Source: Agrococcus sp. ProA11
GTDB taxonomy: Bacteria; Actinomycetota; Actinomycetes; Actinomycetales; Microbacteriaceae
Reading direction: 5' to 3'
Length of the DNA stretch: 64,000 nt
Assembly: GCF_039880525.1 (NCBI RefSeq)
Contig: NZ_CP156989.1
Span: forward strand, 992,001-1,056,000
Below, one piece after another: positions 7,693-17,025 of this stretch (positions are counted from its first letter, which is position 1; every line of letters starts with the position of its first letter). Made by a program: the position numbers and the translations under genes. A model generated the notes under the pieces. It made no database searches, was not told the origin of the DNA, and worked only from the letters and a program-made list of their open reading frames with translations.

Positions 7693-9116
7693 TGGTCGAG
7701 CCCGCGACCTGGAACCTCTCTCACGTCTGGGAGGCGCTGCGCAAGTTCTGGGCGCTGATCGTCGGGCTCACGATCCTCGCCGCCGGCGCAGGCTACCTCG
7801 TCTCCTCCTCCATCGAGCCGCAGTTCCAGTCCCGCGCCTCGCTCTACTTCGCGCTCAACCAGGGAACGTCCGGCTCCGATCTGAACCAGGGCTCCGCCTA
7901 CACGCAGAACCAGATGCTCTCCTTCGCGCGGCTCGCGACATCCTCGCGCGTGCTCGAACCCGTCATCGCTGAGCTCGACATGGAGATCGAGCCGCGCGCG
8001 CTGGCCCGCTCCATCGCCATCGCGATCCCTCAGGACACGGTGATCCTCGACGTCACGGCGACGTCGAACGACCCCGACCGCGCGGCCGCGATCGCGAACA
8101 GCGTCGCCCAGGAGCTGGCGGCCGTCGTGCAGGATGTGGCCGCCGAGGGCGTCGAGGGATCGGCGAACATCACGGCGTCGCTGATCGACGACGCGGTGCC
8201 GCCCACGGTGCAGACAGTGCCGAACAAGACGCGCGACGCGATGCTCGCGGGAGCGATCGGCTTCCTGCTCGGCGTGCTGCTGGCGTTCATCGCGACGATC
8301 GCCGACACCAGGGTGCGCAACGAGGCGGCCGTCGCGCGCGTCACGGACGTCCCGGTGCTGGGTGTCGTGACCCGCACGAAGCGGAACGTGCTGGCGGGCC
8401 TCATCGTCGCGCGCGAACCGCACAGTCCCGTGGCTGAGGACATGCGCAGGATCCAATCCGCCCTGGCCTTCTCGTCGCTGGACGGCGGCTCCCGCCGACT
8501 GCTCGTCACCTCCGCCTCGCCGGGCGAGGGCAAATCGACGTTCTCGACGAATCTCGCCCTGACGCTCGCGGACACCGGGGAGCGCACCCTGGTGATGGAT
8601 GCGGATCTCCGCCGACCTCGGGTCGGCGAGCTCTTCGGCCACGACAGCTCCGTCGGCATGACGACGGCGCTGATGGGCGATGTCGAGCTGTCGGAGGCGA
8701 TCGTGTCGTGGGGCGAGCGGGGCCCGGACGTGCTGAGCTCCGGCGCCGTGCCGCCGAATCCGGCGGCGATCGTCACCTCGCAGGCCTTCCGCTCGATGCT
8801 CGACACGGTGTCGCAGCGCTACGACGCGGTGATCATCGACTCGCCGCCGGTGCTCACCGTGGCCGACTCGAACCTGCTCGCGCCGCTCGCCGACGGCGTG
8901 GTGATCGTGGTGGACTCCTCGAAGACCCGGCGCGCGCAGCTGGCGAACACCGTGCGCTCGATCGAGTCGGCCGGTGGCCGCATCCTCGGCATCGTGCTCA
9001 ACAAGGCGCGCGCCTCCAGCCATCGCAACACCTACTACGCCGAAGCGCCCAGCGATGGTCGCCGCCGGGGCTCGCGACCGCATGCGGCGCGGCACTCACC
9101 GACCGCCGAGGACTGA
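7686..9116 (+). CDS. Wzz-type chain-length determinant fused to a BY-family tyrosine kinase
   Basis: A 476-residue protein combining a Wzz domain (transmembrane helices at about 21-41 and 183-205, extracytoplasmic region between) with a cytoplasmic bacterial tyrosine kinase. Walker A is ASPGEGKSTFS (about 277-287), Walker A' is VMDADLRRP (about 302-310) and Walker B is VIIDSPPVL (about 381-389). Such proteins control polysaccharide chain length through autophosphorylation of a C-terminal Tyr cluster. Here the tail has only one YY pair, about 26 residues from the end, followed by a basic Arg/Pro-rich tail. ATG at 7686 has GAGGAG 5 nt upstream. No cognate phosphatase gene is in the window. The 3' end overlaps the convergent DUF6492 gene by 21 bp. 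Confidence 0.9.
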   Translation: MVMVEPATWNLSHVWEALRKFWALIVGLTILAAGAGYLVSSSIEPQFQSRASLYFALNQGTSGSDLNQGSAYTQNQMLSFARLATSSRVLEPVIAELDMEIEPRALARSIAIAIPQDTVILDVTATSNDPDRAAAIANSVAQELAAVVQDVAAEGVEGSANITASLIDDAVPPTVQTVPNKTRDAMLAGAIGFLLGVLLAFIATIADTRVRNEAAVARVTDVPVLGVVTRTKRNVLAGLIVAREPHSPVAEDMRRIQSALAFSSLDGGSRRLLVTSASPGEGKSTFSTNLALTLADTGERTLVMDADLRRPRVGELFGHDSSVGMTTALMGDVELSEAIVSWGERGPDVLSSGAVPPNPAAIVTSQAFRSMLDTVSQRYDAVIIDSPPVLTVADSNLLAPLADGVVIVVDSSKTRRAQLANTVRSIESAGGRILGIVLNKARASSHRNTYYAEAPSDGRRRGSRPHAARHSPTAED

Positions 9117-10070
9117 GAGCCGCTCAGCGATCCGGGCGCGCGCGACCGCGGGCACGTAGGAGCGGCGGAAGCGGCGCACGAAGGCGCGGGCCTCGGCGGC
9201 GCTCATCAGCTCTCGCTCGGTCCAGAACGCGATGATGTGTCGCCTGGTCGCCGCATCCGCCCGCACCAGTACGCGGCGGTGCACCGAGAACCAGCGCGCA
9301 TCCGCGTCGTCCCTCTCACGGATCGCGTCGCGCGCGCCCTGCTCCGTGGCGCGGCCCGGCCAGATGATGGGCGCCCGGATCGCCGCACCGTTGACCGGCA
9401 CGCGCTGCTCCCGCCGGATCGACCACCCGGAGTACAGGAAGAACTCCAGCAGCCTCGCCCGCTCGAACGCGGTGGCGAACGGCTCGCCCGCGGTCGCCTC
9501 GACGTCGTCGATCATCCGCAGGGCGAGCGCCGTGTCGATGACGAACGGCGTGATGGTGGTGGGGAAGTCCTCGATCGCGCGGGCCACCGCTGCGTCGTCC
9601 GCGCCCAGGAATCGGAGCGTGCGCTCGAGATCGCTGCGCAGCGGGTGCTCCGTGTAGGGGTGGGTGCCGCCCCGCGCCGTGCCCGTCGCGTCGACGAAGT
9701 CGCTGGCCGCCCCCGGCGCGACGAGATGGTTCTTGGCATCGAGGATCACGTAGTGGCTGGTGCCGATGCGGCGGGCGATCAGCAGCTTCGCCGCCTGCTG
9801 GCTGCGCCAGCCGGCCGTGCTGCCCCGCACGCCGAGCTCCGCGGTGCGCAGGAAGGTCACGCGGGGCGCGAGGATCGGGCCGAACTCGGCGAGCACCCGC
9901 CGGCGCGTGCGCCCGGGCATGCCGCCGGCGCAGTTGTCGAGCACGATGATCTCGGCCACGGCGGCCTCATCCAGGAAGCGCGCCAGCGATCGCGCCTGGA
10001 GGCGCAGCAGCGGGATCTCGGGCTCGAACACGACCGTGACGAAGGTGAGCGCGCGAGGCGCCGCGGTCAT
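9096..10070 (-). CDS. DUF6492-like protein, probable glycan-modifying enzyme
   Basis: A 324-residue soluble protein. The opening LTFVTVVFEPEIPLLRLQARSL with VLDNCAGG, the YVILDAKNHLV strand (about residue 110) and a TPFVIDTALAL segment resemble DUF6492 proteins, which have a GT-A-like layout; DAKNH would sit where a GT-A DxD motif lies. Activity is unproven. It is the third gene of a leftward operon after the priming transferase and the GT4 enzyme (40 bp gap), which supports a role in building or decorating the same polysaccharide. Its stop lies 21 bp inside the convergent kinase gene. Confidence 0.6.
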   Translation of the reverse strand: MTAAPRALTFVTVVFEPEIPLLRLQARSLARFLDEAAVAEIIVLDNCAGGMPGRTRRRVLAEFGPILAPRVTFLRTAELGVRGSTAGWRSQQAAKLLIARRIGTSHYVILDAKNHLVAPGAASDFVDATGTARGGTHPYTEHPLRSDLERTLRFLGADDAAVARAIEDFPTTITPFVIDTALALRMIDDVEATAGEPFATAFERARLLEFFLYSGWSIRREQRVPVNGAAIRAPIIWPGRATEQGARDAIRERDDADARWFSVHRRVLVRADAATRRHIIAFWTERELMSAAEARAFVRRFRRSYVPAVARARIAERLSVLGGR

Positions 10071-10110
10071 GATGCGCGCTCCGCCGTCGCCGTGCTGTGC
10101 CGCTGCCCAC

Positions 10111-11286
10111 TCATGCGAGCACGGGCGAGGCGCGGGAATCGGGCTCGGGATCGCCGCGGCGGGCGTGCCGCGCCGTGGTGTGGATCGATGCGCCCGCCGC
10201 GAGGTCCAGCGCGAGGCGCTCGTAGTCCCGCGCCACGTCGTCCCAGCGGAAGTCGCGGATCGCCCGATCCTGGTTGCGGAGGCCGCGGGCGATCACCTGC
10301 GGCTCGTCGGCCTCCACCTGCGCGAGGATCGCCGCGAGCGATGCCGGGCTGTCGAAGCACCAGGCGTCGTCGTCGAGCACCTCGCGGTTGAAGTCGACGT
10401 CCCACGCGATGGTCGCGGTGCCAGCGCCCATGGCGCGCAGCAGCGACGGGTTCGTGCCGCCGACCGAGTGGCCGTGGAGGTAGGTGTAGGCGTGCGCGTA
10501 GAGCGCGTCGAGGAGCTCCTGATCCCAGACGCCGCCGAGCAGGCGGATGCGCTCGTCGCCCGCGGCGGCCTCGTGCACCGCCCGCGTGTATTCGGCGCTG
10601 TACGGCGCCGACCCCACGACCGCGAGGGGCAGCTGCGCGTCGCTCTCGCGGTAGCCCTGCACGATCTCGAGCACGTGGTTCTCGGGCTCGAAGCGCGCGA
10701 CCGCCAGGTGGAAGCGCTCCGGCTCCAGCCCGATGGCGGTGAGCGGCGCGGTGGCGCCGCGCTGCAGCACCGGAGCGCCGTAGCGGATCAGCTCGGTCGG
10801 AGCGCCGAACTCGGTCGCGTAGTACTCGGCGATGCCCGGCGCATCCGCGATCAGCGCGTCGGCGGTGCGCACCGCGCGCTGCTCCGCCCAGCGGTAGTAG
10901 GCGCGGCCGGCCCCGCCCCACTTGGCTCGGCGCCACTCCAGCCCGTCGACGTGCACCGCGACCGGCACGCGACCGGCTCGCAGCAGCGAGACGTAGGGCG
11001 CGTTGGCGGCGTTGAACACGAAGGCGACATCCGGCTTCGCGCGAGCGAGTGCGCGCATCGTGGCGATGCCGGTGCGGCTGAGCGTCTCGAGCTGCTTGAG
11101 CGGCACGGAGGGCACGTGCACGATGCGCATGCCGCGGTGCTCGCTGATCTCGGGATCGGTGCGGTCACCGAAGACGGTGACCTCGTGGCCGTTCGCGGCG
11201 AGCCGAGCGCCGATCTCCTCGACTGCGGTCTCGAAGCCGCCGTAGGCGGCGGGCACGCCCCTGGTGCCGAGCATGGCGATGCGCAT
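10111..11286 (-). CDS. GT4-family glycosyltransferase with DUF1972 N-terminus
   Basis: A 391-residue GT-B fold protein. The N-terminal LGTRGVPAAYGGFETAVEEI (residues 7-26) is diagnostic of the DUF1972/Glyco_trans_4_2 group found in rhamnosyl- and other deoxysugar transferases. The C-terminal half has a conserved acidic segment, FEPENHVLEIV (about 203-213), and GHSVGGTNPSLLRAMGAG (about 279-296), the nucleotide-sugar-binding region of GT4. It probably adds the second sugar to the undecaprenyl-linked unit. It lies 8 bp after the priming transferase stop. Donor and acceptor cannot be read from sequence. Confidence 0.85.
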   Translation of the reverse strand: MRIAMLGTRGVPAAYGGFETAVEEIGARLAANGHEVTVFGDRTDPEISEHRGMRIVHVPSVPLKQLETLSRTGIATMRALARAKPDVAFVFNAANAPYVSLLRAGRVPVAVHVDGLEWRRAKWGGAGRAYYRWAEQRAVRTADALIADAPGIAEYYATEFGAPTELIRYGAPVLQRGATAPLTAIGLEPERFHLAVARFEPENHVLEIVQGYRESDAQLPLAVVGSAPYSAEYTRAVHEAAAGDERIRLLGGVWDQELLDALYAHAYTYLHGHSVGGTNPSLLRAMGAGTATIAWDVDFNREVLDDDAWCFDSPASLAAILAQVEADEPQVIARGLRNQDRAIRDFRWDDVARDYERLALDLAAGASIHTTARHARRGDPEPDSRASPVLA

Positions 11287-11294
11287 GGGTGCTC

Positions 11295-12842
11295 CTAGTA
11301 GGCGCCGGCCGGGTGGACGACGACGCGAGCGGTGCGGAAGATGATCATGAGATCCTCCATGACCGACCAGTTCTCGACGTAGCGGAGGTCGAGCCGCACG
11401 CTCTCATCCCAGGAGAGGTCGCTGCGGCCGCTGACCTGCCACAGGCCCGTGATGCCGGGCTTCAGGTACAGCCGGCGCAGCACGGTGCCGTCGTAGCTGG
11501 TCGCCTCATCCGGCAGCGGAGGGCGCGGGCCGACGACGCTCATCTCGCCCTTGAGCGCGTTCCAGAACTGCGGCAGCTCGTCGAGCGAGTGCTTGCGGAG
11601 GAAGCGACCGACGCGCGTCACGCGGGGATCGTGCCGCAGCTTGAACAGCGGGCCGGCGCCGTCGTTCTGCTCCTTGAGGGCCTCGAGCTGCTGCTCGGCA
11701 TCGACCCGCATGGTGCGGAACTTCAGCATCATGAACGTGCGGCCGTCGCGGCCGACGCGCTCCTGCCGGAACAGCACCGGGCCCGAGGAGTCGAGCTTGA
11801 TCGCGATCGAGATCGGCACCGAGATGATGGCGACGGCGATGAGCGCGAGCCCGGCGACGACGATGTCGGTCGCGCGCTTGAGCACGTGCTTGCCGCCGTC
11901 GAAGGTCGGGATCTGCACCTGGATGAGCGGCAGGCCGTCGACCGGGCGGAAGGAGATGCGCGGACCGGCGACATCGGTGAGCCGGCTGAAGAGCACGAGC
12001 TCTGCGCAGGTGCCCTCGAGCTGCCGGCTGAGCTGCGTGAGGTAGTCGGGATCGGCATCCGGCTTGCTCGCCAGGATCACCGTGTCGGCGCCCATGCGCT
12101 CGGCCGTCTCGCACAGCGCGGACCTGGAGCCCAGCACGGGGATGGTGCGGTCGCGCAGCGTGAGGGGCTGGCCTCCGTCGCCCTCGATCGCGGCGCCGAG
12201 CACGTGGTAGTTGAGGTCGCGCATGCTGCCGAGCCGCTCGAGCACGTAGGCCACTTCGTCGCGATCACCCACCAGGATCGTGCGCGCGACATGATCGCCG
12301 ATGCGCCTGCGGCTGATGAGCCACCGGCGCCACTGCCAGCGGCCCACGAGCAGCGCGAGGAGGCCGGCGGGGAGCGCGATGAGCAGCTGCAGCCGCATCG
12401 CCGGCCAGTCGAAGGCGATGCACGGCACGGCGAGCACGCCGAACGCGAGTGCCGTCGCGTGCACGACGCGGCGGTACTCGAGCGCGCCCGAGCCGAGCAT
12501 CGCCGTCTCACGGGAGCGGAAGCCGACCAGCGCGATCAGCCACACGGCGGCCGCGAGCGCGGGCGTGGCGAGCACGAGCTCTGGGTAGAGGATGTCGAAG
12601 CTGGGTGTCGCCCAGAGCACGCCCATCGTCGTGGTGACGGTCGCGAAGAGGATGATCGATGCGTCGGTGAGCGAGAGCCGCGCGCGGATGCGGCGGTCGC
12701 GCTGCAGTCGTCGGGCCAGGGCGGGGGTCGCTCTCGGCGACTGCGCTCCGGTCAGCGGCAGGCCGGGGAGGACACCCACGCCGGCTGCCGCGGGAGCTCC
12801 GCCGAACCACCGTGCTGTTGCTGGTGTTGCTGCCCTCTGCAC
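11295..12842 (-). CDS. Exopolysaccharide priming glycosyl-1-phosphate transferase (WbaP/WcaJ type)
   Basis: A 515-residue polyprenyl-phosphate sugar-1-phosphate transferase that starts repeat-unit synthesis on undecaprenyl phosphate. The N-terminal third has four to five helices (about residues 57-190). A Rossmann-like domain (TILVGDRDEVAYVLERLG) follows. The C-terminal catalytic domain begins KRATDIVVAGLALIAVAI, then LFRQERVGRDGRTFMMLKFR, RKHSLDELPQFWNALKGEMS and VGPRPPLPDE, all signature elements. It is the first gene of a leftward operon. The first 50 residues are low-complexity, so a downstream start is possible, although no better ribosome site was seen. Confidence 0.92.
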   Translation of the reverse strand: MQRAATPATARWFGGAPAAAGVGVLPGLPLTGAQSPRATPALARRLQRDRRIRARLSLTDASIILFATVTTTMGVLWATPSFDILYPELVLATPALAAAVWLIALVGFRSRETAMLGSGALEYRRVVHATALAFGVLAVPCIAFDWPAMRLQLLIALPAGLLALLVGRWQWRRWLISRRRIGDHVARTILVGDRDEVAYVLERLGSMRDLNYHVLGAAIEGDGGQPLTLRDRTIPVLGSRSALCETAERMGADTVILASKPDADPDYLTQLSRQLEGTCAELVLFSRLTDVAGPRISFRPVDGLPLIQVQIPTFDGGKHVLKRATDIVVAGLALIAVAIISVPISIAIKLDSSGPVLFRQERVGRDGRTFMMLKFRTMRVDAEQQLEALKEQNDGAGPLFKLRHDPRVTRVGRFLRKHSLDELPQFWNALKGEMSVVGPRPPLPDEATSYDGTVLRRLYLKPGITGLWQVSGRSDLSWDESVRLDLRYVENWSVMEDLMIIFRTARVVVHPAGAY

Positions 12843-12952
12843 GTCTGCCCCCGCTCCCTGCTGGCCGCCGGAGGATCATCCGTCAGCGATAACAGTGTTT
12901 GGTAACAGTATGTGCAAACTTGCGAGGTCCAACAACGGCGGGCGCGCAAAGA
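12843..12952 (-). promoter_or_regulatory. Promoter region of the glycan-priming operon with direct repeats
   Basis: This A+T-richer gap holds TAACAGT at 12890-12896 and again at 12903-12909 (13-bp spacing). On the minus strand, TTGGAC followed 16 bp later by TACTGT is a possible -35/-10 pair, with the repeats overlapping and following the -10. They could be a regulator site; no regulator gene is visible nearby. Confidence 0.4.
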
Positions 12953-12977
12953 TCCCCGCACCCTTCGCATGCGGGGA
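12953..12977 (-). terminator. Probable terminator downstream of kgd
   Basis: Arms at 12953-12960 and 12970-12977 form an 8-bp G+C-rich stem with a 9-nt loop. On the minus strand the stem is followed by a short TCTTTG run. It lies about 50 nt after the kgd stop. Confidence 0.55.
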
Positions 12978-13028
12978 CCCGTGCCTGCTGAGCCGTTCCT
13001 GAGGGTCGGGCTCGACAGCGGGGCTGGA

Positions 13029-16000
13029 TCAGCCCAGCGCCGACTCCAGGATGGTCGTGAGCTCGCGCGCCGACCGCTTGGCCGAGCCGGTGGCGGGGCT
13101 CGCGGACTGCGGGCGACCAACGACCCGGAGCGTGCGCCCGTGCAGGTGGCGGGGGAGTGCCAGGTGCACGAACGGCCACGAGCCCTGGTTGAGCGGCTCC
13201 TCCTGCACCCAGACGAGCTGCGCGTCGGGGTAGCGGTCGACGGCGGCGTTGATCTCGTCGACCGGCAGTGGGTAGAGCTGCTCGACCCGCACGAGTGCGA
13301 CGTCGGAGCGACCGCGCTTGGCGATCTCCGCCTTGAGGTCGTAGTGGATCTTGCCCGAGTGGAGCAGCACCCGCTTGACGGCTCCCGCGTCCTGCACCTG
13401 CTGGTCGTCGATCACCGGCTGGAAGCGACCGGTGGTGAAGTCCTCGACCGCGCTCGTCGCATCCCGCAGCCGCAGCATGGCCTTCGGGGTGAAGACCACG
13501 AGTGGGCGCCGGGGCAGCGAGTACGCCTGCCGACGCAGCAGGTGGAAGTGGTTCGCCGGGGTGGACGGCCGCGCGATCGTCATGTTGTTCTCGGCGGCCA
13601 TCTGGAGGAAGCGCTCGATGCGGGCGGACGAGTGATCGGGACCCGCGCCCTCGTAGCCGTGCGGCAGCAGCAGCACGAGCGAGGAGTGCTGGTTCCACTT
13701 CTGCTCGGCGGAGGCGATGAACTCGTCGATGACGATCTGGGCCCCGTTGGCGAAGTCGCCGAACTGCGCCTCCCACAGCACGAGCGCGTCGGGGCGCTCG
13801 ACCGAGTAGCCGTACTCGAACGCCATCGAGGCGTACTCGCTGAGCAGCGAGTCGTAGATCGACAGGCGACCCTGCTCCTCGCCGAGGTTGGCCAGCGGCA
13901 GCCACTCCTGGCCGTTGTCCCGGTCGTGCATGACCGCGTGGCGCTGCACGAACGTGCCGCGACGCGTGTCCTGGCCGGACATCCGCACGGGGGTGCCCTC
14001 GAGCAGCAGCGTGCCGAGCGCGAGCAGCTCGCCGAACGCCCAGTCGATGCCGCCCTCGCGGCTCGCCTTGACGCGCTTGTCCAGCACCTGCTGCACCTTC
14101 GGGTGCACGGTGAACCCGTCCGGCGGGTTGCCATGCGCATCGCCGATGGCCGCGATGACGGCGGCGTCGACCCCGGTGGCCTCTGGCTCGCTGGTCGCGA
14201 TCTCGGTCAGCTCCGGCGTCACCACGGGCATCGATCCCGTCGCGGCCGCATGCGTCTCCATGAAGGCGCGCTCGAGCTTGCCCTGGAAGTCGGCCTGGGC
14301 CGCCTCGTACTCCTCCTTGGTGATGTCACCGCGGCCGACGAGGTTCTCGGCGTAGAGGGTGCGCACGGAGCGCTTCTGCTCGATGAGCGAGTACATGAGC
14401 GGCTGGGTCATCGTGGGGTCGTCGCCCTCGTTGTGGCCGCGGCGCCGGTAGCAGATGAGGTCGATGACGATGTCGCGGTTGAACTCCTGGCGATACTGGA
14501 ACGCCAGCTCGGCGACGCGCACGACCGCCTCGGGGTCGTCGCCGTTGACGTGCAGGATCGGCGCGTGGATCGACTTCGCCACATCCGTGGCGTAGGTCGA
14601 CGAGCGCGACTCCGTCGGGGGCGTGGTGAAGCCGACCTGGTTGTTCACGACCAGGTGCACCGTGCCGCCGGTCCTGTAGGCGCGCAGCTGCGAGAGCTGG
14701 TGCGTCTCGAACACCACGCCCTGCCCGGCGTTCGCGGCATCGCCGTGCACGAGCACGGGGAGCACGTTGTAGTCGCCGTCTGCCAGGCGATCCTGCTTCG
14801 CGCGCACGATGCCCTCGAGCACACCGTTGACCGCTTCGAGGTGCGACGGGTTCGCGGCGAGGTAGACCGGCACGGTCGAGCCGTCGGCGGCGGTGAACTC
14901 CCCGGCATTGCCGAGGTGGTACTTGACGTCGCCAGAGCCCTGGAAGACGGCGGCGCCCTCGAACTCCTCGAACACCTGGCCGTAGGTCTTGCCGGCGATC
15001 GAGGTGAGCACGTTCAGGCGGCCGCGGTGCGGCATGCCGATCGCGACCTCCTCGACGCCCGACTCGGCCGCGCCGGCGAGCATCGCGTCGAGGAACGCGA
15101 TCATCGACTCCGCGCCCTCCAGCGAGAAGCGCTTCTGGCCGACGTACTTCGTCTGCAGGAAGGTCTCGAAGGCCTCTGCCTCGTTGAGCTTGCGCAGGAT
15201 GCGCATCTGCTCGTCGTGGGTCGGCTTGACGTAGGGCACCTCGAGATGGCTCTGGAACCACTGGCGCTGCGCCGGGTCGGCGATGTGCATGTACTCGACG
15301 CCGATCGTGCGGCAGTACGAGTCGCGCAGCACGCCGAGGATGTCGCGCAGCAGCGCCGAGCGCTTGCCGCCGAACCCGCCGGTGACGAACTCCCGGTCGA
15401 GATCCCAGAACGACAGCCCGTGCTGCTCGATCTCGAGGTCGGGGTGCGTGCGCTGCACGTACTCCAGCGGATCGATGTCGGCCATCAGGTGGCCGCGCAC
15501 GCGGAACGCGTTGATGAGCTGGGTGACGCGCGTCTGCTTCGAGAGCTCGTCGGCCTCGCGCACCGCGACATCCGTCGCCCACTTGATGGGCTCGTAGGGG
15601 ATCCGCAGGTCGGCGAAGATGCCCTTGTAGAAGTCCTGCTCGCCCACGATCAGGCCGTGCACGATCTTCAGGAACTCGCCGGAGCCCGCGCCCTGGATCA
15701 CCCGGTGGTCGTAGGTGGAGGTGAGGGTGACGGTCTTGCCGACGCCCGCGTTGGCGAGGGTCTCGGTGCTCGAGCCCATGAACTCGGCCGAGTAGTCGAG
15801 CGCGCCGACGCCGATGATGCAGCCCTGCCCCGGCATCAGGCGCGGCACCGAGTGCACGGTGCCGATGCCGCCCGGGTTGGTGAGCGAGATGGTGGTGCCG
15901 GCGAAGTCGCCCGCATCGAGCTTGTTGGCCCGAGCCTTCTTCACGAGCGCCTCGTAGGCGGCGACGAACTCCTGGAAGTTCATCGTCTCGCACGCCTTGA

Positions 16001-16931
16001 TGCTCGGCACCAGCAGCGCGCGGGTGCCGTCGGGCTTGGGGATGTCGATGGCGATGCCGAGGTTCACGTGCGGCGGCGCGATCATCGCGGGCTTGCCGTC
16101 GACCAGGTCGTAGTAGACGTTCTGGCTCGGGAAGGCCTTGAGCGCCTGCACGAGGGCATAGCCGATGATGTGCGTGAACGACACCTTGCCGCCGCGGGTG
16201 CGCCGCAGGTGGTTGTTGATGACGATGCGCTGGTCGATCATGAGCTTCGCCGGCACGGTGCGGACGCTCGTGGCGACCGGCATCGACAGCGACTTGTCCA
16301 TGTTCACGGCGAGCGTCTTCGGCATGCCGCGGAGCGTCGTGACGACTGGCTCCTCGCTCGGCTCGTCGTCGGCGGGAGCCTTCTTCTCCACTGCCGTCGG
16401 CGCATCCGCCGGCACCGGCATCGGCCGGGCGGCCTGGCCGGTGGTCTTGGCGACGATGCCGCCGTCGGCCTTGGTCGCGGGCGCCGGTGTCTCGGCCTGT
16501 CCCTCGGTCTCCTCCTGCGGCGCATCCTGCGCACGCTGCGCCTCACCCGAGTCGACCGGCTGGTCGGGGCGCGACTCGGCTCGCTGCGGCTGCCGCGGCG
16601 GCGTGGGTCGCTTGGGCGCGGCGGCCTGCTCGGGTGCATCGCGGGGCTCGGGTGCGTCACTGGGCTCGGGTGCGCTGGGCTCGGGTGCGTCCGATGCCGA
16701 TGCCGATGCCGATGCCGGTGCCGGTGCGGGGGCCTTGGGCGCCGCGTTCGCAGGGGGCGCCTCGCTCATGCTGGTGGCGGCGCCACCGGCGTCACGCTGG
16801 GCGGCGTAGCGCTCCAGGATGGGCCACCACGATCGGGCGACCGAGTCCTTGTCCTTGAGGAAGAGCTGGTACTGCTCCTCCACGAGCCACTCGTTCGCTC
16901 CGAAATCGTTGTCGTCCGCAGGGGTGGACAC
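13029..16931 (-). CDS. kgd: Multifunctional 2-oxoglutarate decarboxylase/dehydrogenase E1-E2 (Kgd)
   Basis: A 1300-residue fusion that decarboxylates 2-oxoglutarate with thiamine diphosphate in the TCA cycle. In actinobacteria the protein supplies E1 and a lipoyl-less E2 domain. FGANEWLVEEQYQLFLKD (about 10-27) is the N-terminal E1 peptide. A Pro/Ala/Glu-rich linker spans about 50-170. The acyltransferase-like domain spans about 190-420, with catalytic-type YDHRVIQG (His near 409). The thiamine-dependent domain follows to the end, including GMPHRGRLNVL and YRRRGHNEGDDP. The GTG start follows AAAGAGG about 14 nt upstream. It is about 70 residues longer than mycobacterial Kgd, mostly in the linker. 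Confidence 0.95.
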   Translation of the reverse strand: MSTPADDNDFGANEWLVEEQYQLFLKDKDSVARSWWPILERYAAQRDAGGAATSMSEAPPANAAPKAPAPAPASASASASDAPEPSAPEPSDAPEPRDAPEQAAAPKRPTPPRQPQRAESRPDQPVDSGEAQRAQDAPQEETEGQAETPAPATKADGGIVAKTTGQAARPMPVPADAPTAVEKKAPADDEPSEEPVVTTLRGMPKTLAVNMDKSLSMPVATSVRTVPAKLMIDQRIVINNHLRRTRGGKVSFTHIIGYALVQALKAFPSQNVYYDLVDGKPAMIAPPHVNLGIAIDIPKPDGTRALLVPSIKACETMNFQEFVAAYEALVKKARANKLDAGDFAGTTISLTNPGGIGTVHSVPRLMPGQGCIIGVGALDYSAEFMGSSTETLANAGVGKTVTLTSTYDHRVIQGAGSGEFLKIVHGLIVGEQDFYKGIFADLRIPYEPIKWATDVAVREADELSKQTRVTQLINAFRVRGHLMADIDPLEYVQRTHPDLEIEQHGLSFWDLDREFVTGGFGGKRSALLRDILGVLRDSYCRTIGVEYMHIADPAQRQWFQSHLEVPYVKPTHDEQMRILRKLNEAEAFETFLQTKYVGQKRFSLEGAESMIAFLDAMLAGAAESGVEEVAIGMPHRGRLNVLTSIAGKTYGQVFEEFEGAAVFQGSGDVKYHLGNAGEFTAADGSTVPVYLAANPSHLEAVNGVLEGIVRAKQDRLADGDYNVLPVLVHGDAANAGQGVVFETHQLSQLRAYRTGGTVHLVVNNQVGFTTPPTESRSSTYATDVAKSIHAPILHVNGDDPEAVVRVAELAFQYRQEFNRDIVIDLICYRRRGHNEGDDPTMTQPLMYSLIEQKRSVRTLYAENLVGRGDITKEEYEAAQADFQGKLERAFMETHAAATGSMPVVTPELTEIATSEPEATGVDAAVIAAIGDAHGNPPDGFTVHPKVQQVLDKRVKASREGGIDWAFGELLALGTLLLEGTPVRMSGQDTRRGTFVQRHAVMHDRDNGQEWLPLANLGEEQGRLSIYDSLLSEYASMAFEYGYSVERPDALVLWEAQFGDFANGAQIVIDEFIASAEQKWNQHSSLVLLLPHGYEGAGPDHSSARIERFLQMAAENNMTIARPSTPANHFHLLRRQAYSLPRRPLVVFTPKAMLRLRDATSAVEDFTTGRFQPVIDDQQVQDAGAVKRVLLHSGKIHYDLKAEIAKRGRSDVALVRVEQLYPLPVDEINAAVDRYPDAQLVWVQEEPLNQGSWPFVHLALPRHLHGRTLRVVGRPQSASPATGSAKRSARELTTILESALG
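16636..16740 (-). repeat. Low-complexity tandem codons in the Kgd linker
   Basis: Imperfect 12-15 bp repeats of GGCTCGGGTGC and a run of GATGCC hexamers encode alternating Ala/Ser and Ala-Pro-Glu-Pro residues. Such stretches can gain or lose units by slippage while staying in frame. Confidence 0.6.
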
Positions 16932-16997
16932 GGTATCGATCGCCTCTTTCGAAATCTCCGGGCATGCCGCAGGCAGTCCGCGGCGACACTGCCGACA

Positions 16998-17025
16998 AGC
17001 ATAGTGGCGCGCGCGGCAGGCTCAA
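16998..17025 (-). promoter_or_regulatory. kgd promoter
   Basis: On the minus strand TTGAGC (17020-17025) and TATGCT (16998-17003) are 16 bp apart, a good -35/-10 pair. Transcription would start near 16991, leaving a leader of about 60 nt. The -35 overlaps the stop codon of the upstream HNH gene. Confidence 0.6.
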
